A stretch of 64,000 nucleotides of DNA from Hydractinia symbiolongicarpus (lineage: Eukaryota > Cnidaria > Hydrozoa > Anthoathecata > Hydractiniidae): positions 3,917,001 to 3,981,000 of the forward strand of contig NC_079888.1 in assembly GCF_029227915.1 (NCBI RefSeq), given 5' to 3'. Below, piece after piece: positions 1-9,466 of this stretch (positions are counted from its first letter, which is position 1; every line of letters starts with the position of its first letter). The notes beneath the pieces are model-generated. The model worked only from the letters and a program-made list of their open reading frames with translations, was not told the DNA's origin and searched no databases. Both the position numbers and the translations under genes were made by a program.

Positions 1-405
1 AGAAATTAATATGTAGTACGTTCTTCTGGCGTTCGTGAATCTTTAACATATCGTGCGTTCTGTAGCACGAACAGGAGTCCTGGTACGTTTTATTTGCGAA
101 TTTATACCACAGCCCGTATAACGAAATACCTGTCCAAATTGCACTATTTTATCAAAACAAAAGGAAAATTAAATCAATGATTGCTACACTAGACAACAAA
201 CATAATATCGGTAGAACGTAGAAGAGTGTAACAAGAAAGAAGTACGGGTACTTGAAAGAAATGATTTAATTACATAGAGTGAACGATAGGTTACGAATCA
301 TTGAAGAAATGTCAAATCAATTTGATATGAATGTAAATAACGTTACATCAAATAACGAAAACACGCGTGAAATTCGTTACGACGATGTTACGTTAAACAT
401 TTTCA

Positions 406-458
406 CCCCAGAGCTCTTTGAGATAAACTTGAGGTTTTAATCTCAAAGAGCTCTGGGG
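406..458. repeat. perfect 19-bp inverted repeat (hairpin)
   Basis: Bases 406-424 and 440-458 are exact reverse complements around a 15-base spacer, giving a strong potential stem-loop. The arms include the palindrome GAGCTC. It lies just upstream of the zinc-finger/reverse-transcriptase fragment, so it may be the end or 5' structure of that element. No function can be assigned from sequence alone. Confidence 0.85.
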
Positions 459-464
459 ACGAGA

Positions 465-1425
465 ATGATTTTCACCTGCACGTCATGCAACGTACAACAT
501 TTCATACTTATCGAGGACTGAATCAACATCTACGAACATGTTTTAAGAAAGCTGTAAAAACTTATACGATTTCCAGTCAGAATATAACATTAAATCTCGA
601 CAGCAGAATTACAAACGTAGACCATAATACAACGCGTTTTAAATGGCGAGGGAGAGATGATTTAATTGTCTCAAAACAAATAGATGCTGCGTATGAAAAA
701 ATTGTATACTGGAAAAAAATTTTTTTTATGTTACCAACTGGTGCTGCTGGAAGTAAATATATTACAGAAGTATCAAGACTTATGAATGCATGGTTATATG
801 ATCTTTCAATGAAAAATTTTAAAGCAATATACATTATGCCACGCCTTTTACTGCAGAAGACTTGTAAAACATCAAAGTCCAAGGATTATACAGCGGCACT
901 TGAAAGAAGATTAATATTGTGGGAAAGTGGCGATTTCAACGAACTAGCTTAGAAGTTATTTCAAAACAGTTCCCGAAGCAGATGAACAAAGGAAATATCA
1001 ACGGAGAATTAGAAATGCTTACAAACAACATGAAAAATGGTATTCTTCCGCTCAACGACAAAACCCTGAAATTGATTCACCAAAAGCATCCGAACCCCAA
1101 AGAAGTAGATGCAGATATATTAATACACGGAGAAAAACCAAGAGTGCATCCAGTGATTTACGATGTCATTGATGAGGAAATGGTAAAAAAGGCTGCCTTA
1201 CGAACTGAAGGAGGCTCTGGACCATCAGGATTAGATGCTGATGGGTGGCGCAAGATGCTTGCATCTAATCAATATGGCACAGTAAATGTTGATTTAAGAA
1301 GAGCTCTTGCTGAAAGTATTAAAAGAAAATTGTATTCAAAAGGTGGAAATTGATCAGATTAACAACACCACGTCGCTCGAAGCTTTAATTGCCAGCAGAG
1401 TAACGCCCCTAATACTTGCCTACGC
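465..1425 (+). pseudogene. zinc-finger/reverse-transcriptase retroelement ORF, 5' fragment, frameshifted
   Basis: Three reading frames must be chained. At about 470-550 a frameshifted C2HC-type finger can be read (FTCTSC, then RGLNQHLRTC). Frame 485-952 carries ERRLILWESGDFNEL. Frame 919-1353 carries GGSGPSGLDADGWRKMLAS, a segment I associate with a cnidarian family of reverse-transcriptase proteins, lying upstream of the catalytic palm. A third frame continues with SLEALIASRVTPL up to about 1425, after which the homology stops. Frameshifts fall near 497, 950 and 1340. The catalytic YADD part of the RT is absent. This is a dead, truncated element fragment. The family recognition is from memory and should be checked by protein search. 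Confidence 0.6.
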
Positions 1426-1522
1426 AAAAATGTTCAACCTCAAATTGCCATTTTTAAAATGCGTTAAGCTCAAATATATAATAAATGAGTAAAGAATATT
1501 AGAAAGAAGTCGTTGATACTCT

Positions 1523-1729
1523 ATGGGAATCCGTCAGACTGGTATCATATACTCTTCTTCTAGCAGTAGGTGCAAAAAGACGCTGGGAGTTTCTAGACCA
1601 GGGACCAAGATGGACCTGGAGGACGGTTTAAAGCTTGCTGGCTATATGACGGGAGCGATATTATTCGACGAATATGCGATAAAACAAATCTGGTATAAAC
1701 GTTCCCTAATGCCTAATGTTTTGAAATAA
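1523..1729 (+). CDS. small hypothetical ORF at the left edge of the Polinton remnant
   Basis: A 68-codon ORF ends two bases before the start codon of the packaging-ATPase pseudogene (1731), the tight spacing usual between Polinton genes. Its C-terminal half (KLAGYMTGAILFDEYAIKQ) looks like real protein, whereas the serine-rich start looks poor. It is probably the broken tail of a conserved element gene. I do not recognise the function. It could be chance. Confidence 0.3.
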   Translation: MGIRQTGIIYSSSSSRCKKTLGVSRPGTKMDLEDGLKLAGYMTGAILFDEYAIKQIWYKRSLMPNVLK

Positions 1730-1730
1730 A

Positions 1731-2274
1731 ATGACTTTAGACGTAATGAAGTACCTACACACGGCAATCTTTACTGGGTCAACAAGCTGCGGGAAAACGC
1801 AGTGTGTCCTGGAATTGCTTGAGAAAGAGTATAGGCAGCATTTCTATAACATAGTCATACTATGCCCTACTATACCTCGAAAGATCCTCGCCATGGAAAG
1901 ATGACTATGTTTGTCTGATAGACCCAAAGGATCAGCTCTTCGAATGGATCTGAAAATTGTCGTCGTTGCTAGCGGGCTAAGAAACATTGTTCATTATCGA
2001 TGATATGATCGCTGACGAGAGTCTCGACAAAAAGCGTCAATCCTTACTTGAATTGGCTATTTCAGGTAGACACAGGAAGCAAAGTCTCTGACTCCTCACA
2101 CAGTCGTATACCGCCCTACCGAAGAACCATGAACGGTCGGACATGAAGCTTATTGATGAGGAAACGAATCTAATCAGTGACTGGGAGACTATCAAGGCTC
2201 AACTCAAAAATTCCAAGCATGCTTGCTTGTACGTGAGACTGGAGAACCCTGGAAGCTATAAAATTCTCGATTGA
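1731..2274 (+). pseudogene. Polinton/adintovirus genome-packaging ATPase (FtsK/HerA, A32-like), disrupted
   Basis: Viral A32-type ATPases power DNA packaging into capsids. Here the Walker A motif reads GSTSCGKT (about residues 15-22) and a Walker B stretch reads LFIIDDM. Downstream segments such as LLELAISGRHRK and KNSKHACLYVRLE match my recollection of cnidarian Polinton ATPases. The first frame ends at a stop near 1903, and the rest lies in another frame with several internal stops. The total length, about 180 codons, is close to the family's usual 200-250. It sits between a small ORF and the BRO-like gene on the same strand. The gene is clearly dead. Confidence 0.8.
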
Positions 2275-2405
2275 TCAGGCACTCACAGGCTGACTTTTGG
2301 AACTATGTTCCGCGTTGCTGCCGCTTCTTCTTGGTGGTGCGGATTTAATGTGTTTTGAGGCTTTGCCCGGAGGTAACCTATATCTTTACATGGTCAGGAC
2401 CTGGC

Positions 2406-3336
2406 ATGGTTTCGCTAGCATTTTTTGTATAGATTCGTCCATACAAAAAGATTTTCCGATTCCAAAAATTACAAGTAAAATGTGTCTCTTGTAATGGTTG
2501 ATTATTTCGAAGGAAAACAAGTCCGATCATTTTTGTCCTGGATAAAGGCCAATGTATCGTAGCCTCCGATGTTTGGAGAGCCGCAGGATATAAGCGGGAA
2601 GCGGGAGTAAAAGCTATCCAGCGATATGTTCCTAGGAAGTATAAAATGTGGATAGGCGACGCTATTACTGATCTCCAAGGTGTGGACCCTGATGTCCACA
2701 CCCAACTAAACACAGTTTTACTGACGGAACCAGGCCTCATTGCCCCCTCCTGAGGTGTGGTCAACCTGAGGCAGAACCATTGTTGGAGTGGGTTGTAGAG
2801 GAGGTGCTACTTAGGGAAATGCGAAAGCTTGCTGCTGTCATGGAAAAAAGGAGACGGCCCTGACGCTCCTTAAAGATGATTTTGAAGACAGGGATAGACA
2901 ACTTATGGTGCTGGAGGACGATTTTGAGGAAAAAATCGACAACTTGCAGTACGGAGCGAGGAAAATGCAAGGCTTCTAGAAAGGTTTGTGCCACATGCAC
3001 AGGATCCAAGTAAGGACAATGTGATCATAATCCATCGCAAGCACACAACACAAAACGACGACAAGTACCACAACACAAAACGACAGCAAGTACCACCTTT
3101 TTCCGTACTACTGTGCGCGTGCTCAAAGATGTGTTACTCCCACCAAAAGGGGATGGTTAAGTGACAACTTTCCAAATTCCGAAGAGATTGTAGTAATAGA
3201 CAACCCCAACTCTATACACGCATTCAATAGATTCAAAGAGGAAGGGCACGTGGAGCGGTTCCGATGCCACTTCAGGCTTATCGGCCTTACTCGAGATGAT
3301 TTTTACAATCTAGGTGTTCCAGCACTAGAAGACTAG
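2406..3336 (+). pseudogene. BRO-N-domain-like protein of the Polinton, disrupted
   Basis: From the ATG at 2406 one frame reads to 2752 through two internal stops. It contains VLDKGQCIVASDVWRAAGY, which resembles the N-terminal DNA-binding domain of BRO/KilA-N-type viral proteins. The remainder appears in other frames: PLLEWVVEEVLLREMRKL near 2780, then VIDNPNSIHAFNRFKEEGH and LTRDDFYNLGVPALED ending in a stop at 3336. At least three frameshifts are needed. BRO proteins are common in large DNA viruses and are thought to bind nucleic acid. The domain call comes from motif memory and is moderately sure; that the gene is broken is certain. Confidence 0.6.
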
Positions 3337-3408
3337 GGCGTAAGCATGTTTTGTAGCTCGATCGACTAGCGGCTCGGCAAGAGCATCAAGCCACAAAAAG
3401 CAACCCAT
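3337..3408. other. convergent intergenic spacer
   Basis: This short gap lies between the end of the BRO-like gene (plus) and the end of the integrase gene (minus). No feature was seen. Confidence 0.5.
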
Positions 3409-4418
3409 CTACCACTCTTTGACATGCTCTGGAGGTACTTCAGCATTCTCTGGAATAAGCATGAGCTCCTCTGACACAAAGCTTCTTTCGAGTCCACCTT
3501 CAAGATGGTACAACAGATGGCTACCCGCTACAATGTGGTCCAACCTATACGTTTTCTTGCTCCACCAGGCGTCAGTAACACGTCTTTTCTGATCACCATG
3601 TTCTTCTCCAGGCTGCAGCAGGTAGAGGTGGAGACCATCCTCACGTAAAGGTTTTTCCTCGGGATATTCTTCGCCTTTCGTAAGTGGGACTTCATCTAGC
3701 TTGATCGCCCTACTAGGCTTCATGCCGATCATGGCAGTCTTGGTGTTGTTTAAATTTTTGATGATAGTGTAAAGGTTTTTCACCCAGATGCTACTAGTCT
3801 CGTCAGAGACCAAATCTTGTGCATCCTGAGGTTTGAAGAGCCTCTCCGCAAGCACCTTGTTATATGACTCGACAAAGGCCGTAAAAGTATGGTGGTAATT
3901 GGTGGTTACCCGCTCAATCTCGACCCCTTTGCTTTCTAGCAGCTTCGTCACATCTGACTTGAATTCTGACCCGTTGCCGCACTGAAAAACTTCAGATAGC
4001 GGAGAGGTCCCGCTTAATAACTGTCTTTGATCATATCAGCAACATCGCTGGCCTTTTTCGTACGCAAAGGCGTCGCCATCTTGTATCTCAAAGCTACATC
4101 GATGCCCGTGAGAATGTATTTGTACGTATTCTCATACAGCTTGTCATGAGGCATATAGATCAAGTCGAATTGGTGCATTTCATTCGGTTTCGTAATGGTA
4201 AAATGGGGATAGCTGATGTGTTTAGGTCCTCGAATATGTCTAAGCTATAAGAGTTGCCTAGACAGCCAGTGTACCACTTTCTTTTTAGGTAGTCCACTCT
4301 GCTCGGCGAGCAATTTAACGGCCTTCCGACCAATCCAGAGATGTTCAGGGGTATAGTAAATACTACTCAATTTTTCTACCTCCTTCTCCGTGGCAATATG
4401 TGTTACTCCTTTTGACAT
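3409..4418 (-). pseudogene. Polinton integrase (rve/DDE with chromodomain-like C-terminus), inactivated
   Basis: Reading from ATG 4418 on the minus strand, the N-terminus is a basic helical region. It is followed by an rve core with the first acidic residue in HQFDLIYMP, the second position in CGNGSEF, and the glutamate in FVESYNKVLAERLFK. The second catalytic aspartate, normally DNGSEF, is Gly here, so the active site is lost even apart from other damage. One in-frame TAG lies early and a frameshift lies near 4017. The C-terminal 180 codons (3951-3409) are open and end in a chromodomain-like basic segment. Polinton integrases insert the element with 6-bp target duplications. Identification is strong. 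Confidence 0.85.
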
Positions 4419-4461
4419 GTTTATTACATGTAAAAAAACGTTCTGCTAGCGCAGTCTGATT

Positions 4462-4860
4462 TTACATATACTTGTACGCGACCATCCCCAGAGGGGCTAA
4501 GGATCCAACGATAAATGTCAGCTCGCCGTTTTGTTGTTGTTTGGAAGGTGTGTAAAAATCGGATAGTTTTGGAGCTTTTTCGATCGTTGCGATATAGTAC
4601 TCCCTTATGCCTTCATCGAGCTCCTCCAAGCTCTCTCCAGCTTGCCTTTTCAGCTCTCGTTGATGGTTATACCAATCGATGTTTGCCTGCCGATCTCTTA
4701 CCCAATATTGCCGAGCTGCTTGAAGTTGTTCAATCGCTTTATCGTGCCGTTTCCATTCCTCTTCGCCATGGCCTGACAGCTTGTTGAACAGGAAATTTAA
4801 TCCGCTAAAGGCTAATGCATTAATCGCAGCACCAGCCACAAGAACACCGATAGTTGCCAT
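4462..4860 (-). CDS. conserved small Polinton membrane protein, intact
   Basis: This intact 132-codon ORF begins at ATG 4860. The N-terminus (residues 4-26) is a hydrophobic Ala/Gly/Leu helix. Residues 35-100 are a charged helical region rich in Arg, Glu and Gln, and the C-terminus has a second short hydrophobic stretch (FIVGSLAPLGMVAY). I associate this two-hydrophobic-segment protein with cnidarian Polintons, where its function is unknown; a virion-membrane or scaffold role would be a guess. It lies 43 bp upstream of the integrase start (4418) and reads the same way. It is undamaged while its neighbours are broken. Confidence 0.65.
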   Translation of the reverse strand: MATIGVLVAGAAINALAFSGLNFLFNKLSGHGEEEWKRHDKAIEQLQAARQYWVRDRQANIDWYNHQRELKRQAGESLEELDEGIREYYIATIEKAPKLSDFYTPSKQQQNGELTFIVGSLAPLGMVAYKYM

Positions 4861-4939
4861 TTATTTTCAGTATTTCACATAGTGAAATCTACCATCTAAG
4901 ATGTTCAGCTGAGCATCCTGAAGTAGGAGAACGTACCAT

Positions 4940-5161
4940 TTAATATTCTAGGTTGTTCTGTTTGCCTTCTTTGTCATATGCAACGTTATACTGTCTGACT
5001 ATCTCTGTAATTGTCTTCCGGAACCATGGAGACTATGATCAGGTGATGCTCGGAAATCAACAAACAGGGCGTATCTCTGTGAAGAACTGCCCAATCGTCA
5101 CCTCTGAATCGTGGCTACCAAATAGGTTTACGATCTGCTCAATGTGATCTTTCGGCAGCAT
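4940..5161 (-). pseudogene. small Polinton protein, three in-frame stops
   Basis: The frame from ATG 5161 to TAA at 4942-4940 (73 codons plus stop) reads continuously but has three clustered internal stops, TGA, TGA and TAG, at codons 35, 41 and 43. Readable parts are MLPKDHIEQIVNLFGSHDSE and WFRKTITEIVRQYNVAYD. All three stops are one C-to-T change from CGA or CAG codons, the pattern expected from deamination. The start lies 9 bp after the end of the capsid fragment on the same strand. No function is recognised. Confidence 0.5.
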
Positions 5162-5170
5162 GGCGTGACT

Positions 5171-6110
5171 TTACAATTCCACTTTTATAGAAATTTACTC
5201 GATCTTGGGGTTACAAAACACCTCGTTTGCTCCAGCTTAGGGCCTGACCTTCGAAAGGTCTACGAATAATAGCAAAACACCTTTTAGACTTTTTGCAGGA
5301 GTGTCGATTTGCAAATTGTAGCTTGTGTCAGCCCTTTTTCATTGTGACAACCTTGCTGCGGAGCACCCGTTCATAGGATAGCGCAAAACGACTATACCGC
5401 GACATTATAGCACTCGCAAGACCCTCGTTAATAACCTTGTCAAACTCTAGTGCGATTTTAGTGATCTCGTACGCGGCATCCGCTGCTTTAGGTACGGCAG
5501 TACCTTCATCTTTGATGACGTCGGCATGTGAGGGAAAACGTACAATGAATTGCAGCCTGTCGTGTTATTCTTGCTGATAAAACGGTAGTAGTTCAAACAT
5601 TTTTCCTAGAGGAATACAAAATGTGTTGCCATAAGCTGCGACGATCGCTTTTTCATCGACATTCCCTATATGATCGGTCTCTTTTACCTGTCGGGCGCGA
5701 ATGGTGCCATCATTCGAGTTAATACCCTCCAGAATCAGGTTGTTTTGACGTTCAAATTTAGGCAGCCAAAGGTCCTTAAAGACAGCAAATACATTGTAGT
5801 CGCTGATATTCTGCACCTCGTTACCATTCAAGGTTATCCGAAGATTTTGCACCAAGGATTTACCTATATTGCTCACGATAGTGTGTTTCGTGTTTGTTCC
5901 CGTAAGTTCCAGATCGAAAAGTAGTTTGATACTGCCTGTAAAAATTACATCGTTCTGCCCCATGTTGGGGATGTCGACATAGAGGTCCTCATTTTGATTG
6001 ATTGTAGACGGCACGTTACTCACCTTTACACGCTGCTTCTTCCCTTTCATAGCCATCATTGTTTTAACTTCCTGGTAGGGTTCGAGCTTAGTTCCGAATA
6101 TGCTACTCAT
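5171..6110 (-). pseudogene. Polinton major capsid protein (double jelly-roll), truncated and broken
   Basis: From ATG 6110, 181 codons are open. They include DLYVDIPNMGQNDVIFTG and SLVQNLRITLNGNEVQNISD, the beta-rich N-terminal jelly roll of Polinton/adintovirus capsid proteins. An in-frame TAA follows at about 5567. The same frame then continues (LQFIVRFPSHADVI, IALEFDKVINEGLASAIMSR) to near 5335, where a frameshift moves the reading to TPAKSLKGVLLLFVDL, ending at 5171. Intact proteins have two jelly rolls and are usually well over 400 residues. Only about 310 codons remain and the end of the second barrel is missing. It is divergently placed against the gene starting at 6149, leaving a 38-bp shared promoter space. 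Confidence 0.75.
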
Positions 6111-6148
6111 GCTTTTTGATTAGCTGATTTTCGTTTCAAATAAATGCA

Positions 6149-7388
6149 ATGCCGATTAATCCAATATACGAAGGAGTCGACTTTACACCACAGGAAAGCA
6201 TTCCAGACGAGAATGGATCTTTCAGTAGGCCTGAGAACCGGGCCATCCAGCCTGATGCCAATTTAACGCCAGAAGAGCAGGGTCAACAAGACGCCACGAC
6301 AAAGCAGAGGGAAGACCTACTAAAATTAAAGGTCGACGATCTTTACGAATACCTTGGTGAGGAGCAGGGGCAGCCATTGCGAGATATTACAACGAGTTTG
6401 AGGCACGAGGAAGCCAGCTTCTTTTTGATGGCATAGAGATCACAAAAAGGAATGTGAATTGAGGAGCTTTGCCGAGATACGAAGGAGGTTAGGTACAAAT
6501 CGCTTGCGAGCCATGGGGTTCACCGACTATACTACACCAAACAAAGGCAGTAAAGCAATGGCTCAGGAACTTCTTAACGAGATTGTTTACGTTGAAGAGA
6601 AGGCCGATGATATCGAAGTGATGCCGCTGCTCGAGAACGTCCTTAATGAAACGGAGAGCCTTATGGAAGAAACTCTCCTGGGAGGCAGCGAAGCATTTAC
6701 AGAGCATGAAAGAAGAGGGCTCACCCTCGAACTTCAAACGCTAAGGGGTAACCTGAAGCACTTGAAAAGCAAGATGATGTTCTACGACAGCGAGATCGCG
6801 AAAGCAGAAGCCAAGGTGAAAAGGTTTGAGACGAAGAAAGCTACACCTGGAGTATATGAGGAACAGCAAACTATCTTGAACGAAGACATTGCCAAGGCTA
6901 GGGAAGACTCCAAGATCAAAAGGAAGCAGTACGAGAACGGTTCACTATCATCCGACACTCAGAGCCAACTGAAAGCAATTAAAGAAATGCTGATGAAAAT
7001 CGCAGCAGACGATAAGTCTCTCGTTGAAATGCTTAGAATCTTGTTCAAGGAGCCATGGATAACTATAGCAAGCATCTTCTCGGCTATTGGTCTACTGATT
7101 TCCACCATCGTACTTGCAGTTACAGGTGGAGGTTCCACAACAGGCGCAGAAGGAAGTGCGGCAGGGAAGAGCCTTTTGCAAAAACAGCTGGAAAGGCTTG
7201 GAAAATTTTTAAAATACCTGGCAGGTAAGGCAGGTGCGGCGCTACCGGTGATTATTGGCACGGTTGTCTCGTTCTTCTTTAGAGTAGCAGCAAAAGTTGT
7301 CGAATACGCATCCAAACACCTCTACATGACAATCGCTGCTGCCGTCGCTTTTGTTGTGGCCTACGTTGGAAAGAGGGGGAAATTGTAG
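6149..7388 (+). pseudogene. large Polinton coiled-coil/membrane protein, two frameshifts
   Basis: ORF 6149-6436 and ORF 6459-7388 are parts of one gene. A bridging segment in a third frame (GSQLLFDGIEITKRNVN, about 6384-6457) links them, so two indels break an otherwise open reading frame of about 410 codons. The 6459 ORF begins with TTG, not a real start. The middle is a long charged coiled coil (for example LKHLKSKMMFYDSEIAKAEA). The end has hydrophobic segments near 7060-7120, 7235-7290 and 7320-7370, with basic residues last. I recall similar proteins in cnidarian Polintons, with RLRAMGFTDYT near the N-terminal third. The function is unknown; a virion membrane protein is a guess. Confidence 0.6.
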
Positions 7389-7543
7389 ATCGCAAGCTCG
7401 AGTCTAATTTGTTGATTAAAAACACATTAGACCTTACTTTAACCAAATATAGGCAATGATTAGCCCTAGCCCAGTTGTAATCAAGGCAGCTTTGTTGTCA
7501 TCATGCTTTTGAGCTTTACCAAGGGGGCCCCTCTGATAGGCCC

Positions 7544-8628
7544 CTACAATATCTTGACTTTGTGCTTGATGTTGGAGCTGTGTTCCGCGTTGCTAGTCGG
7601 CTCGCTAGCCTTTCCAAGGGGTACGGTGGTACCCTCCCTTACAAACTCTTGCCTTGTTACTTGATGCTTGGAACTCTCTTCCGCGTTGTTAGTCAACTCG
7701 CTAGCGTTAATCTTCGGGTTAAAACCGATAGATAAATACTTTCTGCTGATGAGAATTTTGTTCGTGAAATTCACAACATTTCCAATATGAAAGCTCATGT
7801 CACTTGCGATCATATAGACGCCATAAGCAGCACTAAAATCCACCTTGGACCGCGCATATTTCAGCACATTTTGAAATTCGGCAATTTTCTTTCCTGTATT
7901 GCTAGGTCTAATTATCACGTCCTCAAATGTCGTCAGGTACAGGCGTTAAGAATCAATTGCGCCGGCTTAGTTTCCAATGATTCAAGATCTTGCATTTGCC
8001 TGGCTTTCGAGAATTGGTTAGACATAGAAGCGCACGCTTTGGGAAAACCGTTCAATACCAATACGAGTGAGGCTCTGGGATTTTTCAATGATCCGGCGAC
8101 TCCACGAGTCCTCGTCAAGATAGTTAGAGCCTGAACCAGGATAATCTTTGCGATGAAGTTGCCAACTACTGAAGATGGTTTTGTTCCTCCACTCCTGCTC
8201 ACCACCGGGTACTCCTAACTCGCAAGCCAGTTGCTGGAGTTTCGTTGAAGGGGTTGTTTAGACGTCAAAATCTAACTAAGCCCGGTAGAGAAATGTCAAG
8301 CTCCGATAGAATTTTACGGATTTGGAAATAGGCGTGAAATCGATATATGACACGAACCATAGGCAACTCGGAGGTAAGATGCTGCATGGAAATACCACAA
8401 GCAAATGTTACACATTAGGTAGCAAAATTAAGTTGAGTGGACTAGAGACTGTAAGGGTGGGTGTTCCACTCCTTCACTAGCCCGCTAGTGCCAGAATGGA
8501 ATTCATAGTCGACAAAGATGTCTGAAAATTTCACCCTGAACGAGGACCCATGAGCATCAATAACGATGTTCTGCACTAAAAGGTCATCCCCTTAAGTCTC
8601 TCTAAATATCTCCCATGGTTGGGTGCAT
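7544..8628 (-). pseudogene. conserved Polinton structural-type protein, degraded
   Basis: Reading minus from ATG 8628, pieces in two main frames give a recognisable protein: VQNIVIDAHGSSFRVKFSDI, YEFHSGTSGLVKEWNTHPY, YRFHAYFQIRKILSEL, then LGVPGGEQEWRNKTIFSSW near 8210. A clean 124-codon C-terminal ORF (7918-7544) contains SKVDFSAAYGVYMIASDM. At least four stops and two frameshifts occur. I associate this beta-rich protein with cnidarian Polintons; it could be a penton or minor capsid component, but I cannot assign it. It converges on the 6149-7388 gene with a 155-bp gap. Confidence 0.6.
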
Positions 8629-8681
8629 ACTTTGCTTTCAGGTTGTATGAGTAAATGCTCATCTTTTCTTAAAGAATAAAC

Positions 8682-9370
8682 ATGAAGCAACTCTACATCA
8701 CTAACATCGAGAAGCCTACGATTTTTGACGATTACCTAGGGCAGGATACGAGGATTGCTCTAAAGTCGATCAGTATTCGACCTACGTGGCTGAATATTTA
8801 CAGTAACAACGACTTCACCATCCGTAATGTGGGGTCTAATTAGGAGGAACTCCGAATTGAAATCATAAACGGCTTGTACAGAATCGAGGATTTAGCGACC
8901 ATTGTCCACAGTCAAGCACAGGGTAAGATCCAACTGTTTGTCTTAAAAAACGGGGTGTTCAGGCTCCGTGTCAATGACGGATACACAATCGTCATTAATG
9001 AACAACTCTACAAGCTCCTAGGCTTACCTTTTGACCCCCGCAAGAAGTACTACACGAAGGGAGACTACGATTCAGTCTACAAGACTTGTTTGCCCTCAGT
9101 TAGATGAGGATGATTGCCTACTGGATGGTAAAAAATTAAAAATAACGATGAATTTACGAGACATTCTCTACATCACCTCTAACACTCCGTGTCAGGTCAT
9201 GCCGGTCCTGTGGTCATTGATCTGCGCTTTCATCCGAAGGTACCTGGGATCGAGCTCGGTCAGGACAATTACTTTATTCCAGCTGCCCAGAATTGCTATT
9301 TTTTTGCAAAATTATACAGTATTAAAACCACCATGCCATGCCGTGACGAGAATTCCAACAGCATGTTAAC
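8682..9370 (+). pseudogene. conserved Polinton protein, one stop and two frameshifts
   Basis: From ATG 8682 a single frame reads to 9107 with one TAG (8841-8843). It includes GQDTRIALKSISIRPTWLNI and GKIQLFVLKNGVFRLRVNDG. A second frame continues with DGKKLKITMNLRDILYIT and a third with LRFHPKVPGIELGQDNYFIP and QNCYFFAKLY, so frameshifts lie near 9095 and 9205. The start is divergent from the 7544-8628 gene with 53 bp between them. I recognise the protein only as a recurrent cnidarian Polinton product of unknown role; the beta-strand-like pattern suggests a structural protein. Confidence 0.6.
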
Positions 9371-9466
9371 TCTTATCAGGAGTCTACGCCCGCATCCACA
9401 CCTGTCAGACTCATCAAGCATGCGTTCGCAGTCATTGCATTGTTCTTTCATCGTTTTATTTTCTGT

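Noticed and set aside
6459-7388. Separate gene starting at 6459
   Set aside because: The start is TTG and the frame is the continuation of the 6149 gene after two frameshifts.
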